This document shows, piece by piece, positions 43,684 to 54,080 of a DNA stretch of 64,000 bases. The DNA comes from JASLDZ01 sp964242625. GTDB taxonomy: Bacteria > Pseudomonadota > Alphaproteobacteria > Caulobacterales > Caulobacteraceae. Within the stretch, counting starts at the first letter, position 1, and every line of letters starts with the position of its first letter. The DNA lies in NCBI GenBank assembly GCA_964242625.1, contig CAXTAO010000004.1, positions 97,687 through 161,686 of the forward strand, written 5' to 3'. Under the pieces are notes generated by a model. The model was given only the letters and a program-made list of their open reading frames with translations, made no database searches and was not told where the DNA came from. The translations under genes and the position numbers were made by a program.

Positions 43684-44982
43684 TCACGCGTAAATGGGGT
43701 AGCGGCGGCAGAGGTCCATCACCTCCTCGCGGGCGGCCGCCTCGGCGGCGGCGTCGCCCTCCGGCGCGCGGGCCAAGCCTTCGGCCACCCGGGTGATCAG
43801 CCGGCCGACCTCCCGGAACTCGCCCTCGCCCAGGCCCCGGGTGGTGGCCGCGGGCGTGCCCAGCCGCACGCCGGAGGTCACGGTGAAGGGCGCGGGGTCG
43901 AACGGCACGCCGTTCTTGTTGGCGGTCATGTGCGCGCGCTCCATCGCCTGCTCGAGCGCCTTGCCGGTCACGCCCTTGGGCCTGAGGTCGACCAGCATAA
44001 GGTGGCTGTCGGTGCCGCCCGAGACGATGTCGAAGCCGTCGTCCACGAGCTGGGCGGCGAGCGCGCGGGCGTTGTCGACCACCGCCTGCGCGTAGACGCG
44101 GAAATCCGGGCGCAGCGCCTCGCCGAAGGCCACCGCCTTGGCGGCGATCACGTGCATCAGCGGGCCGCCCTGCAGGCCGGGGAAGACGGCCGAGTTAATC
44201 TTCTTGGCGATCGCCTCGTCGTTGGTCAGCACCATGCCGCCGCGCGGGCCGCGCAGCGTCTTGTGGGTGGTGGTGGTGCAGACGTGGGCGTGCGGCACCG
44301 GCGAGGGGTAGACGCCCGCGGCGATCAGGCCCGCGTAGTGCGCCATGTCGACCATCAGGATCGCGCCCACCGCATCGGCGATCTCCCGGAAGCGCGCCCA
44401 GTCGATCGGGCGCGAGTAGGCCGAGCCGCCCGCGATGATCAGCTTGGGCCGCTCGCGCTCGGCGATGGCCGCCACCTCGTGATAGTCGATCAGCTGGTCG
44501 TCGCGCCGCACGCCGTAGGAAACGGGGCGGAACCACTTGCCGCTCTCGTTGGCGGGCGAGCCGTGGGTCAGGTGGCCGCCGGCCGCCAGGTCCATGCCCA
44601 TGAACACGTCGCCGGGCTTGAGGAGCGCCAGGAACACCGCCTGGTTCGCCTGGGAGCCCGAGTTGGGCTGGACGTTGGCGAAGCGAGCGCCGAAGAGCTC
44701 GCACGCCCGCGCGATCGCCAGCCGCTCCACCTCGTCCACGAACTCGCAGCCGCCATAATAGCGGCGGCCGGGATAGCCCTCGGCGTACTTGTTGGTGAGG
44801 ACCGAGCCCTGCGCCTGCAGCACCGCGCGGCTGACGATGTTCTCGGACGCGATCAGCTCGATCCCGTCCTGCTGGCGCTTCAGCTCGCGGCCGATGGAGC
44901 CGAACACCTCCGCGTCGGCGGCGGCGAGATCGGCGGCGAAGAAGCCGGCGTCGGGGCGAAGGTCGCGCAGGGGAGCGTTCAT
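43684..44982 (-). CDS. glyA: serine hydroxymethyltransferase
   Basis: PLP enzyme converting serine to glycine while charging tetrahydrofolate. 432 residues with the PLP lysine in TTTTHKTLRGPRGG, and IELIASENIVSRAVL, GYPGRRYYGGCEFVD. It leads the run glyA-nrdR-nusB-thiL. No glycine or folate riboswitch is visible in the 95 bp upstream. Confidence 0.97.
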   Translation of the reverse strand: MNAPLRDLRPDAGFFAADLAAADAEVFGSIGRELKRQQDGIELIASENIVSRAVLQAQGSVLTNKYAEGYPGRRYYGGCEFVDEVERLAIARACELFGARFANVQPNSGSQANQAVFLALLKPGDVFMGMDLAAGGHLTHGSPANESGKWFRPVSYGVRRDDQLIDYHEVAAIAERERPKLIIAGGSAYSRPIDWARFREIADAVGAILMVDMAHYAGLIAAGVYPSPVPHAHVCTTTTHKTLRGPRGGMVLTNDEAIAKKINSAVFPGLQGGPLMHVIAAKAVAFGEALRPDFRVYAQAVVDNARALAAQLVDDGFDIVSGGTDSHLMLVDLRPKGVTGKALEQAMERAHMTANKNGVPFDPAPFTVTSGVRLGTPAATTRGLGEGEFREVGRLITRVAEGLARAPEGDAAAEAAAREEVMDLCRRYPIYA

Positions 44983-45077
44983 GGGCGGCGGACCGGCTGG
45001 AGCTGCGAGGGTTAGCGCCTTTTACGCCCCTCGGGCGCGCGGGCAATGCGACGCGCGCGCGACAGCCCGCGCGAGGT

Positions 45078-45956
45078 TCAGCCCGCCTTGCGCCGCCCCG
45101 TCCCAGCGCCGCGCCGCGCCGTGGCGGGCGCCGACGCGGCCTTGCCCCGCGGCGCTGCGGGCTTGCGCGCGGGCGCGGGCTTGAGGCCGCCCTGCAGGCT
45201 GGCGCGCAGCGCCTCCATGAGGTCGCTGACCTCCGTGTCCTTGGGCGGCTCGGCGGTGACGGGCGTCTGCCCCTTCTCCTTGGCCGCGATCAGCCCCTTC
45301 AGCGCCTCCTCGTAGCGGTCGTTGAAGGTGGAGGGATCGAACGGTCCTTCCTGCTGCTCGATGATCTTTTCGGCGATGGCGAGCATGTTCTTGTCGGTCT
45401 TCGAGTCCGGCACGTCGTCGAAGAACGAGCCCGCATCGCGCACCTCGTCCTTGGTGCGCAGGCTCCAGGCGACGATGCCGTTGTCTCGCGGCTCGAGCGC
45501 CAGGAGGCGCTCGCGCGTGTGCAGGACGACGCGCCCGATCGCGACCCGCCCCGTTTCGCGCATGGCGTCGCGGATCACGCCGTAGGCCTCGCCCGCCACC
45601 CCGCCGTCGGGCGTGAGATAGTACGGGTCGTTCCAGTAGAGCCGGTCGATCTCGTCGGCGGCGACGAAGCGTTCGATGTCGATGGTGCGCGTGGACTCCA
45701 GCTTGACCGACTTGATCTCCTCGTCGGTGACGATGATGTAGCGATTCTTCTCCACCTCGTAGCCCTTGACCAGGTCTCCGCGGCTGACCGGCCCCGTGTC
45801 CGGGTCGGTGGTGATCATCTTGATGCGGTTGTTGGTCTTGGGGTTGATCAGGTGGAATGACACGTCACCCGCCTTGGAGGTGGCGGCATAGAGCGCCACC
45901 GGGCAGGTGACGAGCGACAGGCGCAGGTGGCCCTGCCAGGTCGGGCGCGCGGCCAT
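45078..45956 (-). CDS. ku: Ku protein (non-homologous end joining)
   Basis: Forms a homodimeric ring on DNA ends and recruits LigD. 292 residues: beta-barrel core starting PTWQGHLRLSLVTCPVALY, through KGYEVEKNRYIIVTDEE, and a long Ala/Pro/Arg/Lys tail after about residue 255 that probably contacts DNA. ATG at 45956. No ligD is adjacent, so the ligase must lie elsewhere. Confidence 0.94.
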   Translation of the reverse strand: MAARPTWQGHLRLSLVTCPVALYAATSKAGDVSFHLINPKTNNRIKMITTDPDTGPVSRGDLVKGYEVEKNRYIIVTDEEIKSVKLESTRTIDIERFVAADEIDRLYWNDPYYLTPDGGVAGEAYGVIRDAMRETGRVAIGRVVLHTRERLLALEPRDNGIVAWSLRTKDEVRDAGSFFDDVPDSKTDKNMLAIAEKIIEQQEGPFDPSTFNDRYEEALKGLIAAKEKGQTPVTAEPPKDTEVSDLMEALRASLQGGLKPAPARKPAAPRGKAASAPATARRGAGTGRRKAG

Positions 45957-46048
45957 GAAGGGCTCCTCGGGAGGCGTCGCCCGGCCAACGCCGCGCCCGC
46001 GCGAATCGTTCAGCTTGCCGCCCCGCCCCGCCCGCGCGACACCGCGCC

Positions 46049-46312
46049 ATGACCGGCGAGATCGAGGTCGACGCGCGCGGGCACCGCTGCCCCACGCCCA
46101 CGCTGCGGCTCCGACGCGCGCTCGCCGCTGCGCCCGACGGGGCGTGCGTGCGCCTCCTGGCCGACGATCCTCTGGCGCGGGTGGACGTGCCGCACTTCGC
46201 GCGGGAGGGCGGCCACGTCTTCCTCGGCGAGGAGGCCCTGGAGCGCGGCGCGTTCGCCTTCCGGGTGCGCCGGAGTGCGCGGACGCCGCAGGGCGCGCAA
46301 GCTCCCCGTTAA
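46049..46312 (+). CDS. TusA-family sulfurtransferase
   Basis: 87 residues. Conserved C14 in the family motif CPTP (variant of CPxP), which carries persulfide for tRNA thiolation or molybdenum-cofactor sulfuration. Basic, hydrophilic tail. It stands just upstream of the PopA-like gene (29-bp gap) in the same direction, but any shared function is unlikely. Confidence 0.82.
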   Translation: MTGEIEVDARGHRCPTPTLRLRRALAAAPDGACVRLLADDPLARVDVPHFAREGGHVFLGEEALERGAFAFRVRRSARTPQGAQAPR

Positions 46313-46341
46313 GGCCGACGCCCTACGATCGGCGCGGTGGA

Positions 46342-47700
46342 GTGGGAGCGCTGCGGTTGCGGAACGAACTGGCCGTCCTGACCGCGGCGCGGCTGATGCT
46401 CGTCGCCGCCGACCCGGCCCCGTGGCTCGACCTCGCCGCCGGACTGGAGCGGCTGGGCTGGCCCGTGCTCTGGGCGCGCGAGGCGGAAGGCGCGCTGGCG
46501 GCCGCGAGCGACCTGCCGCTTGATGCGGTGATGGTGATCCCCGAGGGCGCCGCGAGCCTGGCCGCCCTCCCCTCGCGGCTGCGCGAAGCCGCCCGCCCGC
46601 GACGGCTGCCGGTGCTGGCGCTGGCCGAGCCCGGCCCCGCCGTCGAGGCGCTCGCCTTCGACCTCGTGCTCGCCTTCCCGGCGCACCCCGCCCAGATCGC
46701 CGCCCGGCTCGAGACCCTGGTGCGCGCCGCGGTGGGCGAGGAGGAGTTCGAGCTCCGCGCGCGCACGCTCGGCGCCCGCGGCGCGCGCGTGGCCGAGCCC
46801 GCGCCGGTCGAGACCACGCCCCTCATGGTGCTGGCGGTGGGCGAGCCCGCGCCCAAGTTCCTCGCGCTGAGCCACGCCCTGCGCGGCGGCGGGGCCGAGG
46901 TGGTCGCGGCCCTGACCCCCTACACCGCCTTCGACTACCTCCACGAACGCAGCTTCGACGCCGTGGTGCTGTGGACGGGGGCCGCCCACGCGGAAGCGCT
47001 CTCCATCGCGGGCGGCATGCGGCGCAACACACGCCTCTACCACATCCCGACCGTGCTCTACGGCCGCACGGGCGTAGAGATTTCCGCAGCCGACGCTTTC
47101 GCGCGCGGGCTCTCGGACGTGGCGCACGCCGAGGTCAGCCCCGTGGCGGCCGCGGCGCGCATCCTGTCGCTCGCCCGGGCCCACCGCCGCGGCGAGGCGC
47201 TGCGCAACGCCCTCTCCGCCAGCCGCGAGCCCGGGTTGATGGACGGCGCCACCGGCCTCTTCACCCGCGACCTCTTCGCCGCCCACCTCGATCGGCTGGC
47301 GCAGGCCCTGCCCGCGCGGCGACGCGCGCTGTCGGTCGCGGTGCTGCGCGCCTCGCCTCGGCCTGCGACCCACGCCCTGCGGACGGAAGGCTGGCTCGAC
47401 CGCGCCATGCCGCAGATCGGCTCGATGGTGGGGCGGCTCGTCAGGCTCGAGGACACCGCCGCGCGCCTCGGGCCCGACGTCTTCGCCCTGGCGCTGCCCG
47501 ACTCGCGCCTCCACGCCGCGCGCACGGCGGCCGAGCGGATCGCCGCGGTGATCGGCTGCACCGCCTTCGAAGCGGGGGCGGACCGTCCGCCCTTCACGGT
47601 GAGTTTCGCCGTCGGCGCGGCGGAGATCGCACCTGGCGCAAGCCCGGCCGCCGCGCTGGAACGCGCCGCGGCCGAGACCGTCGCGCGCGCCGCGGGCTGA
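46342..47700 (+). CDS. PopA-like protein: two degenerate receiver domains and a degenerate GGDEF domain
   Basis: 452 residues if the GTG at 46342 is used; TTG at 46357 or ATG at 46396 are alternatives. Domains: receiver-like 17-130 and 160-280, both lacking the phospho-acceptor Asp (DAVMVIPEG and DAVVLWTG), then a GGDEF domain 298-452 (DGATGLFTRD). The catalytic motif is degraded to GPDVF (377-381), but the c-di-GMP inhibitory site RxxD (R368-D371) is intact and exactly five residues upstream. This layout matches Caulobacter PopA, a c-di-GMP receptor required for ClpXP-dependent CtrA degradation. It is likely a c-di-GMP sensor, not an enzyme. It converges on clpX with an 18-bp gap. Confidence 0.78.
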   Translation: MGALRLRNELAVLTAARLMLVAADPAPWLDLAAGLERLGWPVLWAREAEGALAAASDLPLDAVMVIPEGAASLAALPSRLREAARPRRLPVLALAEPGPAVEALAFDLVLAFPAHPAQIAARLETLVRAAVGEEEFELRARTLGARGARVAEPAPVETTPLMVLAVGEPAPKFLALSHALRGGGAEVVAALTPYTAFDYLHERSFDAVVLWTGAAHAEALSIAGGMRRNTRLYHIPTVLYGRTGVEISAADAFARGLSDVAHAEVSPVAAAARILSLARAHRRGEALRNALSASREPGLMDGATGLFTRDLFAAHLDRLAQALPARRRALSVAVLRASPRPATHALRTEGWLDRAMPQIGSMVGRLVRLEDTAARLGPDVFALALPDSRLHAARTAAERIAAVIGCTAFEAGADRPPFTVSFAVGAAEIAPGASPAAALERAAAETVARAAG

Positions 47701-47718
47701 CGACGGCCGGCGCGGGCC

Positions 47719-48984
<1,266 letters not shown>

Positions 48985-49199
48985 CAGGCGCTTCTTTCTT
49001 TGCACGCCGTCGCGCACCGGGGAGGATGCACGCCGCCGCCCGCTTCGCCGGCCGTCCCGCAACGGCCGACCCAGGGCCGGACTTGCAGGATATGGGCCGG
49101 GAGGCTTACCAAACTCCGACCGCCCCCGATCGGCGCATACGACCACCGCCGACCGCGCCGATCAAGGGGCGCACGGCCGCAGGGGCCGACGGCGCAAAG

Positions 49200-49838
49200 A
49201 TGGGTGTTCCTGAGCGCCGTCGCCAGCCGTCCGAAGGCGGCCGATCCATCGCCGCCTTCGACTTCGACGGCACGCTGACGACCCACGACAGCTACACCGC
49301 CTTCCTGCGCTGGCGGGCGGGAGCGGCAGGCTTCGCGACGGGGCTCATGGCGCTCGCTCCGGCGCTCGGGCGTTGGACGCTCGACCGCGACCGCGGCGCG
49401 CTCAAGGCGGCGGCCACGCGGCGCTTCCTCCGCGGCGCGGAGCGAGGCGAGCTGGAGCGGGAGGCCGCCGCCTTTGCAGAGGCCCAGTTTCCCTCCCTCC
49501 TGCGCCCGGACGCGCTGGCGGCCTGGCGCGCCCACGGCGAGGCGGGCGACCTGCGCGTGATCGTCACCGCCTCGCCCGAGACGGTAGTGGCGCCCTTCGC
49601 CCGGCGCCTCGCGGCCGACCGGCTGATCGGCACCCGCCTCGCCTTCGACGCGACCGACCGCGCGACGGGCGCGTTCGACGGCGCGAACTGCCGCGGCCCG
49701 GAGAAGGTGGAGCGCCTGCGCGCGGCGTTCGGCGACGACGTGCGCCTCCTCGCCGCCTACGGCGACACCTCCGGCGACCGCGAGATGCTGGCGCTGGCCG
49801 AGCGGCCCCACATGCGCGCCTTCACCCGCCGGCCCTAG
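49200..49838 (+). CDS. HAD-IB phosphatase family protein (CicA-like)
   Basis: 212-residue HAD-superfamily subclass IB protein: nucleophile D21 and D23 in FDFDGTLTTHDS, then IVTASPETVV and the acid pair in GDTSGDREML. In Caulobacter crescentus the HAD-family gene cicA, affecting cell shape and growth, lies beside clpX; the same neighbourhood here suggests orthology. It diverges from clpX. Substrate unknown (PSP-, inorganic or lipid-phosphate are possible). Its stop shares the CTAG with the next gene. Confidence 0.8.
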   Translation: MGVPERRRQPSEGGRSIAAFDFDGTLTTHDSYTAFLRWRAGAAGFATGLMALAPALGRWTLDRDRGALKAAATRRFLRGAERGELEREAAAFAEAQFPSLLRPDALAAWRAHGEAGDLRVIVTASPETVVAPFARRLAADRLIGTRLAFDATDRATGAFDGANCRGPEKVERLRAAFGDDVRLLAAYGDTSGDREMLALAERPHMRAFTRRP

Positions 49839-50635
49839 ATGCGCCCGACCGTGGAGGCCCACAGGAGCTGGGCGCGGCGCGCCAGCTCGCCCGGCTCGCG
49901 CCCGCGCAGCCGGTCGCGCGCGAAGCGGACATAGGCCACCCCGGGGAAGCTCGCCACCGGCAGCGACTTGAGCTCGTGGCGCGCGGCGTCGAGCGCGGCC
50001 TTCGCCCGCGTGCGGGCGCGCTCGACGGCGGTGTCCGCCGGAACCTCGCCCCAATCGTGCGGCGTCCAGCTGCCGCCTCGGGCGCGCCAGGCGGCTTCCC
50101 CCCGCATCAGCCCCGTCCAGGCCCAGGCGCGCGCGGCCGAACGCACGGAGGCGTCCTCGGCCGCGGGGTCGAGCAGGCGGGCGGCCGCACGCATCAGCGC
50201 GCCAGCCGTCGCGTCGATCCAGGCGAGGAGGGCCGCCTCGTCGGCGAAGGGCTGGGGCTCGAGGTCGAGGACGCGGGCGTCGAGGATCTCGGCGAGAGCG
50301 GGCAGCTCGATGGCCCCGGACCGCAGGGCGGGCGCCGCGGCCTGCAGCACCGGGTGCCCGCGCGGACGACCTTGCGCGGCCTCCTCCAGCGCCTCGCGCC
50401 ACCAGGCCAGCCGCATCTCGCCCAGCATGGGCTGGGTGACGCTCGTCGCCACGCGGGCGAACTCGTCATTGAGCGCATAGAGCGCGAGGAGCGAGGTGCG
50501 CGCCTGCGGGTCGGCGACGAGGCGCGCGGCCAGCCACCGGTCGGGGTCGGCGTGACGGACGTGTGCGTCGAGGTCGGTCGGGTCCGCCGGCGCGGCGGCG
50601 GCGGCCGGGGGCTCGGAAGCGGGCGGAGGCGGCAT
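49835..50635 (-). CDS. squalene/phytoene-synthase-fold protein (NDUFAF6-like)
   Basis: 266 residues of the squalene/phytoene synthase superfamily. The two Asp-rich DxxxD motifs of true synthases are missing: the first region reads LYALNDEFARVA and the second RFARDRLRG. It therefore fits the non-catalytic NDUFAF6-type group, linked in mitochondria to complex I assembly. An Mth938 protein (NDUFAF3 homologue) lies next upstream. ATG at 50635; a TTG at 50644 is possible. Convergent with the HAD gene, sharing CTAG. Confidence 0.75.
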   Translation of the reverse strand: MPPPPASEPPAAAAAPADPTDLDAHVRHADPDRWLAARLVADPQARTSLLALYALNDEFARVATSVTQPMLGEMRLAWWREALEEAAQGRPRGHPVLQAAAPALRSGAIELPALAEILDARVLDLEPQPFADEAALLAWIDATAGALMRAAARLLDPAAEDASVRSAARAWAWTGLMRGEAAWRARGGSWTPHDWGEVPADTAVERARTRAKAALDAARHELKSLPVASFPGVAYVRFARDRLRGREPGELARRAQLLWASTVGRI

Positions 50636-50665
50636 GGCGCTCAAACCGCCCGGCGCGGCGGGGGT

Positions 50666-51034
50666 TCAGACCGCCAGGAGTGCTGCGACGACGCGGCGGC
50701 CCTCGGGGGCCAGCGCGTTGTAGAGGCGGCACGCCTCGGCGGTGGAGGCGAGCTCCAGGCCCAGCCCGGCGGCGGCGAGCGCCTCGCGCACGGCTCTCGG
50801 CGCCGGCGCCGTGCGCGCGCCTGCGCCCAGCACCACGAACTCCACCTGCTCGCGCCCCGCGCCCAGCACGGGCGCGAAGTCGTCCGGAGTCAGAGCGGCG
50901 AGGCTCCGGGGCGGCCAGGGGCGAACCGCGTCGTCCAGGAGCAGCACCGAGCCCTCGTGCCGCACGCCGCCGATCGTGAACCCGCCCGCGCCCCAGCCCT
51001 CGATCCGAGGCGGCTGGCGCAGGACGGGGGCCAC
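50666..51034 (-). CDS. Mth938-like (DUF498/NDUFAF3) protein
   Basis: 122 residues of the Mth938 domain family (GWGAGGFTIGGVRHEGSVLLL, FVVLGAGARTAP). The mitochondrial homologue NDUFAF3 acts in complex I assembly. GTG start one base after the secF stop (TGA-A-GTG). It sits between secF and the squalene-synthase-fold gene, both read leftward. Confidence 0.82.
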   Translation of the reverse strand: MAPVLRQPPRIEGWGAGGFTIGGVRHEGSVLLLDDAVRPWPPRSLAALTPDDFAPVLGAGREQVEFVVLGAGARTAPAPRAVREALAAAGLGLELASTAEACRLYNALAPEGRRVVAALLAV

Positions 51035-51035
51035 T

Positions 51036-52007
51036 TCAGCGCCGCCGCGCGGAGGCGGTCGGCGTGCGGCGCGAGGGGTTGGGATCGACCGGCGCGGCCG
51101 CCCCCTCGTCGCGCTTGACGCCCCAGAGCAGGATCACCGGCAGGGCGACGTAGATCGACGAGTAGGTGCCGATCAGGATGCCGAACGTCATGGTGAAGAC
51201 CAGCGGGAACAGCGCCGGCCCGCCCAACAGGAGCGCGCCCAGGAGCGCCAGGATCGCGGTGGTGCCGGTGATCAGCGTGCGCGACAGCCGCTCGTTCTCC
51301 GAAAGGTTGATCACCTCGCGCAGCGGCGTGCGGCGGTACTTGCGCAGGTTCTCGCGCAGCCGGTCGAAGGTGATGACCTTCTCATTCATCGAATAGCCGA
51401 TGACGGTAAGCAACGCGGCGATCGAGGTGGTGGAGAACTCGATGCGCAAGATCGAACATACGCCGATGGTGAGCAGGATGTCGTGGAAGATGGCGATCAC
51501 CGCGCCAAATCCGAACTGCAGCTGGAAGCGGAACCAGATGTAAAGGAGCATCAGCGCTATGGCCAAGCCCAGCGCCATGAAGCCCGAGCGGAACAGCTCG
51601 CCCGAGACCTTGGCGCCGACCGTCGAGGTCGAGGTGTAGCGCACGCCGGGCACCGCTGCGCTCACCGCCGCCTTCACCTGCGCCACCTCAGTTGCGGCGT
51701 CGCCGCGCGGCGCAAAGCCCACGCGGGAGGAGGTCGGCGCGCCGAAGCCCTGCACCTGCGCGTCGTGCACGCCCGCGCGCTCCAGCGCGTTGCGAATGGC
51801 GCCGAGCGGCGCGGGGCCGGGCGTCTGCAGCTCGATCACCGTACCGCCTCGGAAGTCGATGCCGAGGTTCAGGCCGACGGTCGCAAAGGAGATCACCGAA
51901 GCCAGGATCGCCAGCCCCGACAGCACCGCCGCGAAGGGCGCGAGCCGGACGAAGTCGAACGTGGTCTCGTGCGGCAGGAGGCGCGAGAGGGGGAAGGCCG
52001 CGGCCAT
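51036..52007 (-). CDS. secF: protein translocase subunit SecF
   Basis: RND-fold accessory subunit of the Sec translocon that uses proton flow to pull exported proteins across. 323 residues with six transmembrane segments; DFRGGTVIELQTPG in the first periplasmic loop and VIGYSMNEKVITFDRLREN late in the chain. 16 bp after secD; proline-rich C-tail. Confidence 0.95.
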   Translation of the reverse strand: MAAAFPLSRLLPHETTFDFVRLAPFAAVLSGLAILASVISFATVGLNLGIDFRGGTVIELQTPGPAPLGAIRNALERAGVHDAQVQGFGAPTSSRVGFAPRGDAATEVAQVKAAVSAAVPGVRYTSTSTVGAKVSGELFRSGFMALGLAIALMLLYIWFRFQLQFGFGAVIAIFHDILLTIGVCSILRIEFSTTSIAALLTVIGYSMNEKVITFDRLRENLRKYRRTPLREVINLSENERLSRTLITGTTAILALLGALLLGGPALFPLVFTMTFGILIGTYSSIYVALPVILLWGVKRDEGAAAPVDPNPSRRTPTASARRR

Positions 52008-52023
52008 GAGTTCGGGCCTCCGC

Positions 52024-53598
52024 TCAGATCGGCAGGGCGCGCGGCTTGGCGGCGCGGAACCACCAGCCGATCAGCACCTGGGTGATGAAGATCGCCGTGA
52101 AGAGCGAGGTGAGCACGCCCACCGCCAGCGTCCAGGCGAAGCCGCGCACGGGGCCGGAGCCGAACTGGAACATGATGGCGGCCGCGATCAGCGTCGTGAC
52201 GTTGGCGTCCACGATCGAAACCAGCGCCCGGCGGAAGCCGTGGTCGGCGGCCAGAAGCGGGGTGCGCCCGGCCCGCGCCTCGTCGCGCATGCGCTCGTAA
52301 ATCAGCACGTTGGCGTCGACCGCCACCGCCAGCGTTAGGATGATGCCCGCCACCCCCGGCAAGGTCAGCGTCGCCTGGGTCAGCGAGAGGATGGCGATCA
52401 GGAGGAAAACGTTCACGACGAGCGCCACCGCCGCGAACACGCCGAAGAGGCCGTAGGCCAGGACGATGAATGCGATGATCGCCACCGCGCCGATGGCGAG
52501 CGAGATGGTCCCCGCGCGCACGGCGTCGGCCCCGAGCTCGGCCCCCACCTGGCGCTGCTCGATCACGTTGAGCGGGGCCGGCAGGGCGCCCGAGCGCAGC
52601 AGGAGCGACAGCTGGTTCACCTGGTCCTGGGTGAACGAGCCTTCGATGATGCCGTTGCCGCCCAGGATGGCGCCGTTGATCACGGGCGCCGAGATGTAGC
52701 GGCCGTCCAACACGATGGCGAAGCGCTTGCCGATGTTCTGAGCAGTGGCGTCACCGAAGCGGCGCGCGCCGCGGCCGTTGAAGCGGAAGCCCACGGCCGG
52801 GCCGCCGTTCTGGTCGAAGCTCGCCCGCGCGTCGACGAGGTCCTCGCCCGAGACCACCTGGCGGCGGTTGATCAGGAGCGGCGGCTCGCCGGGGGCGGAG
52901 CCCTGCATCACCTCGGTTCCGGGAGGCGCCACACCCTCGGTCACCGAGGTCATCGGCAGGTCGCTGACCATCTGGAACGTCAGCTTGGCGGTCTTGCCGA
53001 TCACCGCCTTCAGCTTCTCCGGGTCGCTCTCGCCGGGAGCCTCCACCACGATGCGGCTCGTGCCCTGCTTGATGATGGTAGGCTCGCGCGTGCCCAGCTG
53101 GTCGATGCGGCGGCGCACGATCTCGATGGTGCGCTCCACCGCGCGCGAGCCGTTCACCGCCGCCCAGTTGGATGTGGGCTTGAGGAACAGCTGCTGGTCG
53201 GCCCCGCGCACGAGGTCGAGGTCGCGCCCGCCGCCGCCCTGCAGCGGCTGGGAGAGGTCCTGCAGAGCCTTGGCCGCCCCGTCGAGCTGGGCGGCGTTGG
53301 TCACCCGCACGCGCACCTGGCCGTTCACGACCCCCAGGTCGGTGAAGCCAATGTTGTCGGCGGTCAGCGCGGTGCGGGCGGACTCGGCGTACTGGCCGAG
53401 CTGCTCGCGCAGGAGGCCCGCGGTGTCGACCTCGTAGAGCAGGTAGGAGCCGCCCTGCAGGTCGAGCCCGAGGTTGAGCCGCTGGTTCAAGGGCGCGGGC
53501 AGGCGGGCGTTGGGCAGGAGGTTGGGCAGGGCGAAGAGGAAGCCGAACACGGCCGCCACAACGACCAGCGCGACCTTCCAGGCGCGGAGTTGAAGCAT
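52024..53598 (-). CDS. secD: protein translocase subunit SecD
   Basis: Partner of SecF. 524 residues: N-terminal helix (VVAAVFGFLFALPNLLP), the periplasmic P1 domain with GLDLQGGSYLLYEVD, and five C-terminal helices with the D-x-x-VLIYERMRDE segment. ATG at 53598. Order yajC-secD-secF is the standard one. Confidence 0.95.
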   Translation of the reverse strand: MLQLRAWKVALVVVAAVFGFLFALPNLLPNARLPAPLNQRLNLGLDLQGGSYLLYEVDTAGLLREQLGQYAESARTALTADNIGFTDLGVVNGQVRVRVTNAAQLDGAAKALQDLSQPLQGGGGRDLDLVRGADQQLFLKPTSNWAAVNGSRAVERTIEIVRRRIDQLGTREPTIIKQGTSRIVVEAPGESDPEKLKAVIGKTAKLTFQMVSDLPMTSVTEGVAPPGTEVMQGSAPGEPPLLINRRQVVSGEDLVDARASFDQNGGPAVGFRFNGRGARRFGDATAQNIGKRFAIVLDGRYISAPVINGAILGGNGIIEGSFTQDQVNQLSLLLRSGALPAPLNVIEQRQVGAELGADAVRAGTISLAIGAVAIIAFIVLAYGLFGVFAAVALVVNVFLLIAILSLTQATLTLPGVAGIILTLAVAVDANVLIYERMRDEARAGRTPLLAADHGFRRALVSIVDANVTTLIAAAIMFQFGSGPVRGFAWTLAVGVLTSLFTAIFITQVLIGWWFRAAKPRALPI

Positions 53599-53615
53599 GT
53601 ACGGGGTCTACGCGC

Positions 53616-53972
53616 TCAGGGCTTCTTGGCGTCGTTGGCGGGCGCGGCCGGCTTGGGTCCCCGCACTTCCGAGATCTGCGATCGAACCACCCGGATGACC
53701 GTGGTGGGCGCGATCTCGACCTGGACGTCCTCGCCCTCGACCTTGACGACCTTGCCGTGGATGCCGCCGGAAAGGATCACAGGATCGCCGCGCTTCAACC
53801 CGCCCAGCGTGGCCTGGTGCGCCTTGGCGCGCTGCTGCTGAGGCCGCAGCACCATGAAGTAGAACAGGGCGAACAGCGCCACGGGCAGCAGGAAGGGGCC
53901 CAGCGTGTCGAGCGGGCCGCCCCCACCGGCGGGGGCGCCGGGCGCTTGGGCGTAGGCCGTGGAGGCGAACAT
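53616..53972 (-). CDS. yajC: preprotein translocase subunit YajC
   Basis: 118-residue single-pass protein bound to SecDF. Helix FLLPVALFALFYFMVLRPQQ, then a cytoplasmic part with LKRGDPVILSGGIHGKVVKVE. The ATG at 53972 has GGAG upstream and starts MFASTAYAQ; an in-frame ATG at 54002 is less likely. First gene of yajC-secD-secF. Confidence 0.92.
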   Translation of the reverse strand: MFASTAYAQAPGAPAGGGGPLDTLGPFLLPVALFALFYFMVLRPQQQRAKAHQATLGGLKRGDPVILSGGIHGKVVKVEGEDVQVEIAPTTVIRVVRSQISEVRGPKPAAPANDAKKP

Positions 53973-54080
53973 CGTAACTCCGGGTAGGCGGACGCCGCCC
54001 ACGGCCGTTCGGGCCGGGGCGGCGAAGGGCGCGGAAGCTAGGGCCGGCCTCAGCGTTTGGCAATGCGACGCCCGCGCCCG

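Noticed and set aside
44983..45077. Possible glycine riboswitch upstream of glyA
   Set aside because: The gap is only 95 bp and lacks the conserved aptamer core.
50636..50644. Upstream TTG start for the squalene-synthase-fold gene
   Set aside because: ATG at 50635 is stronger; the added residues have no support.
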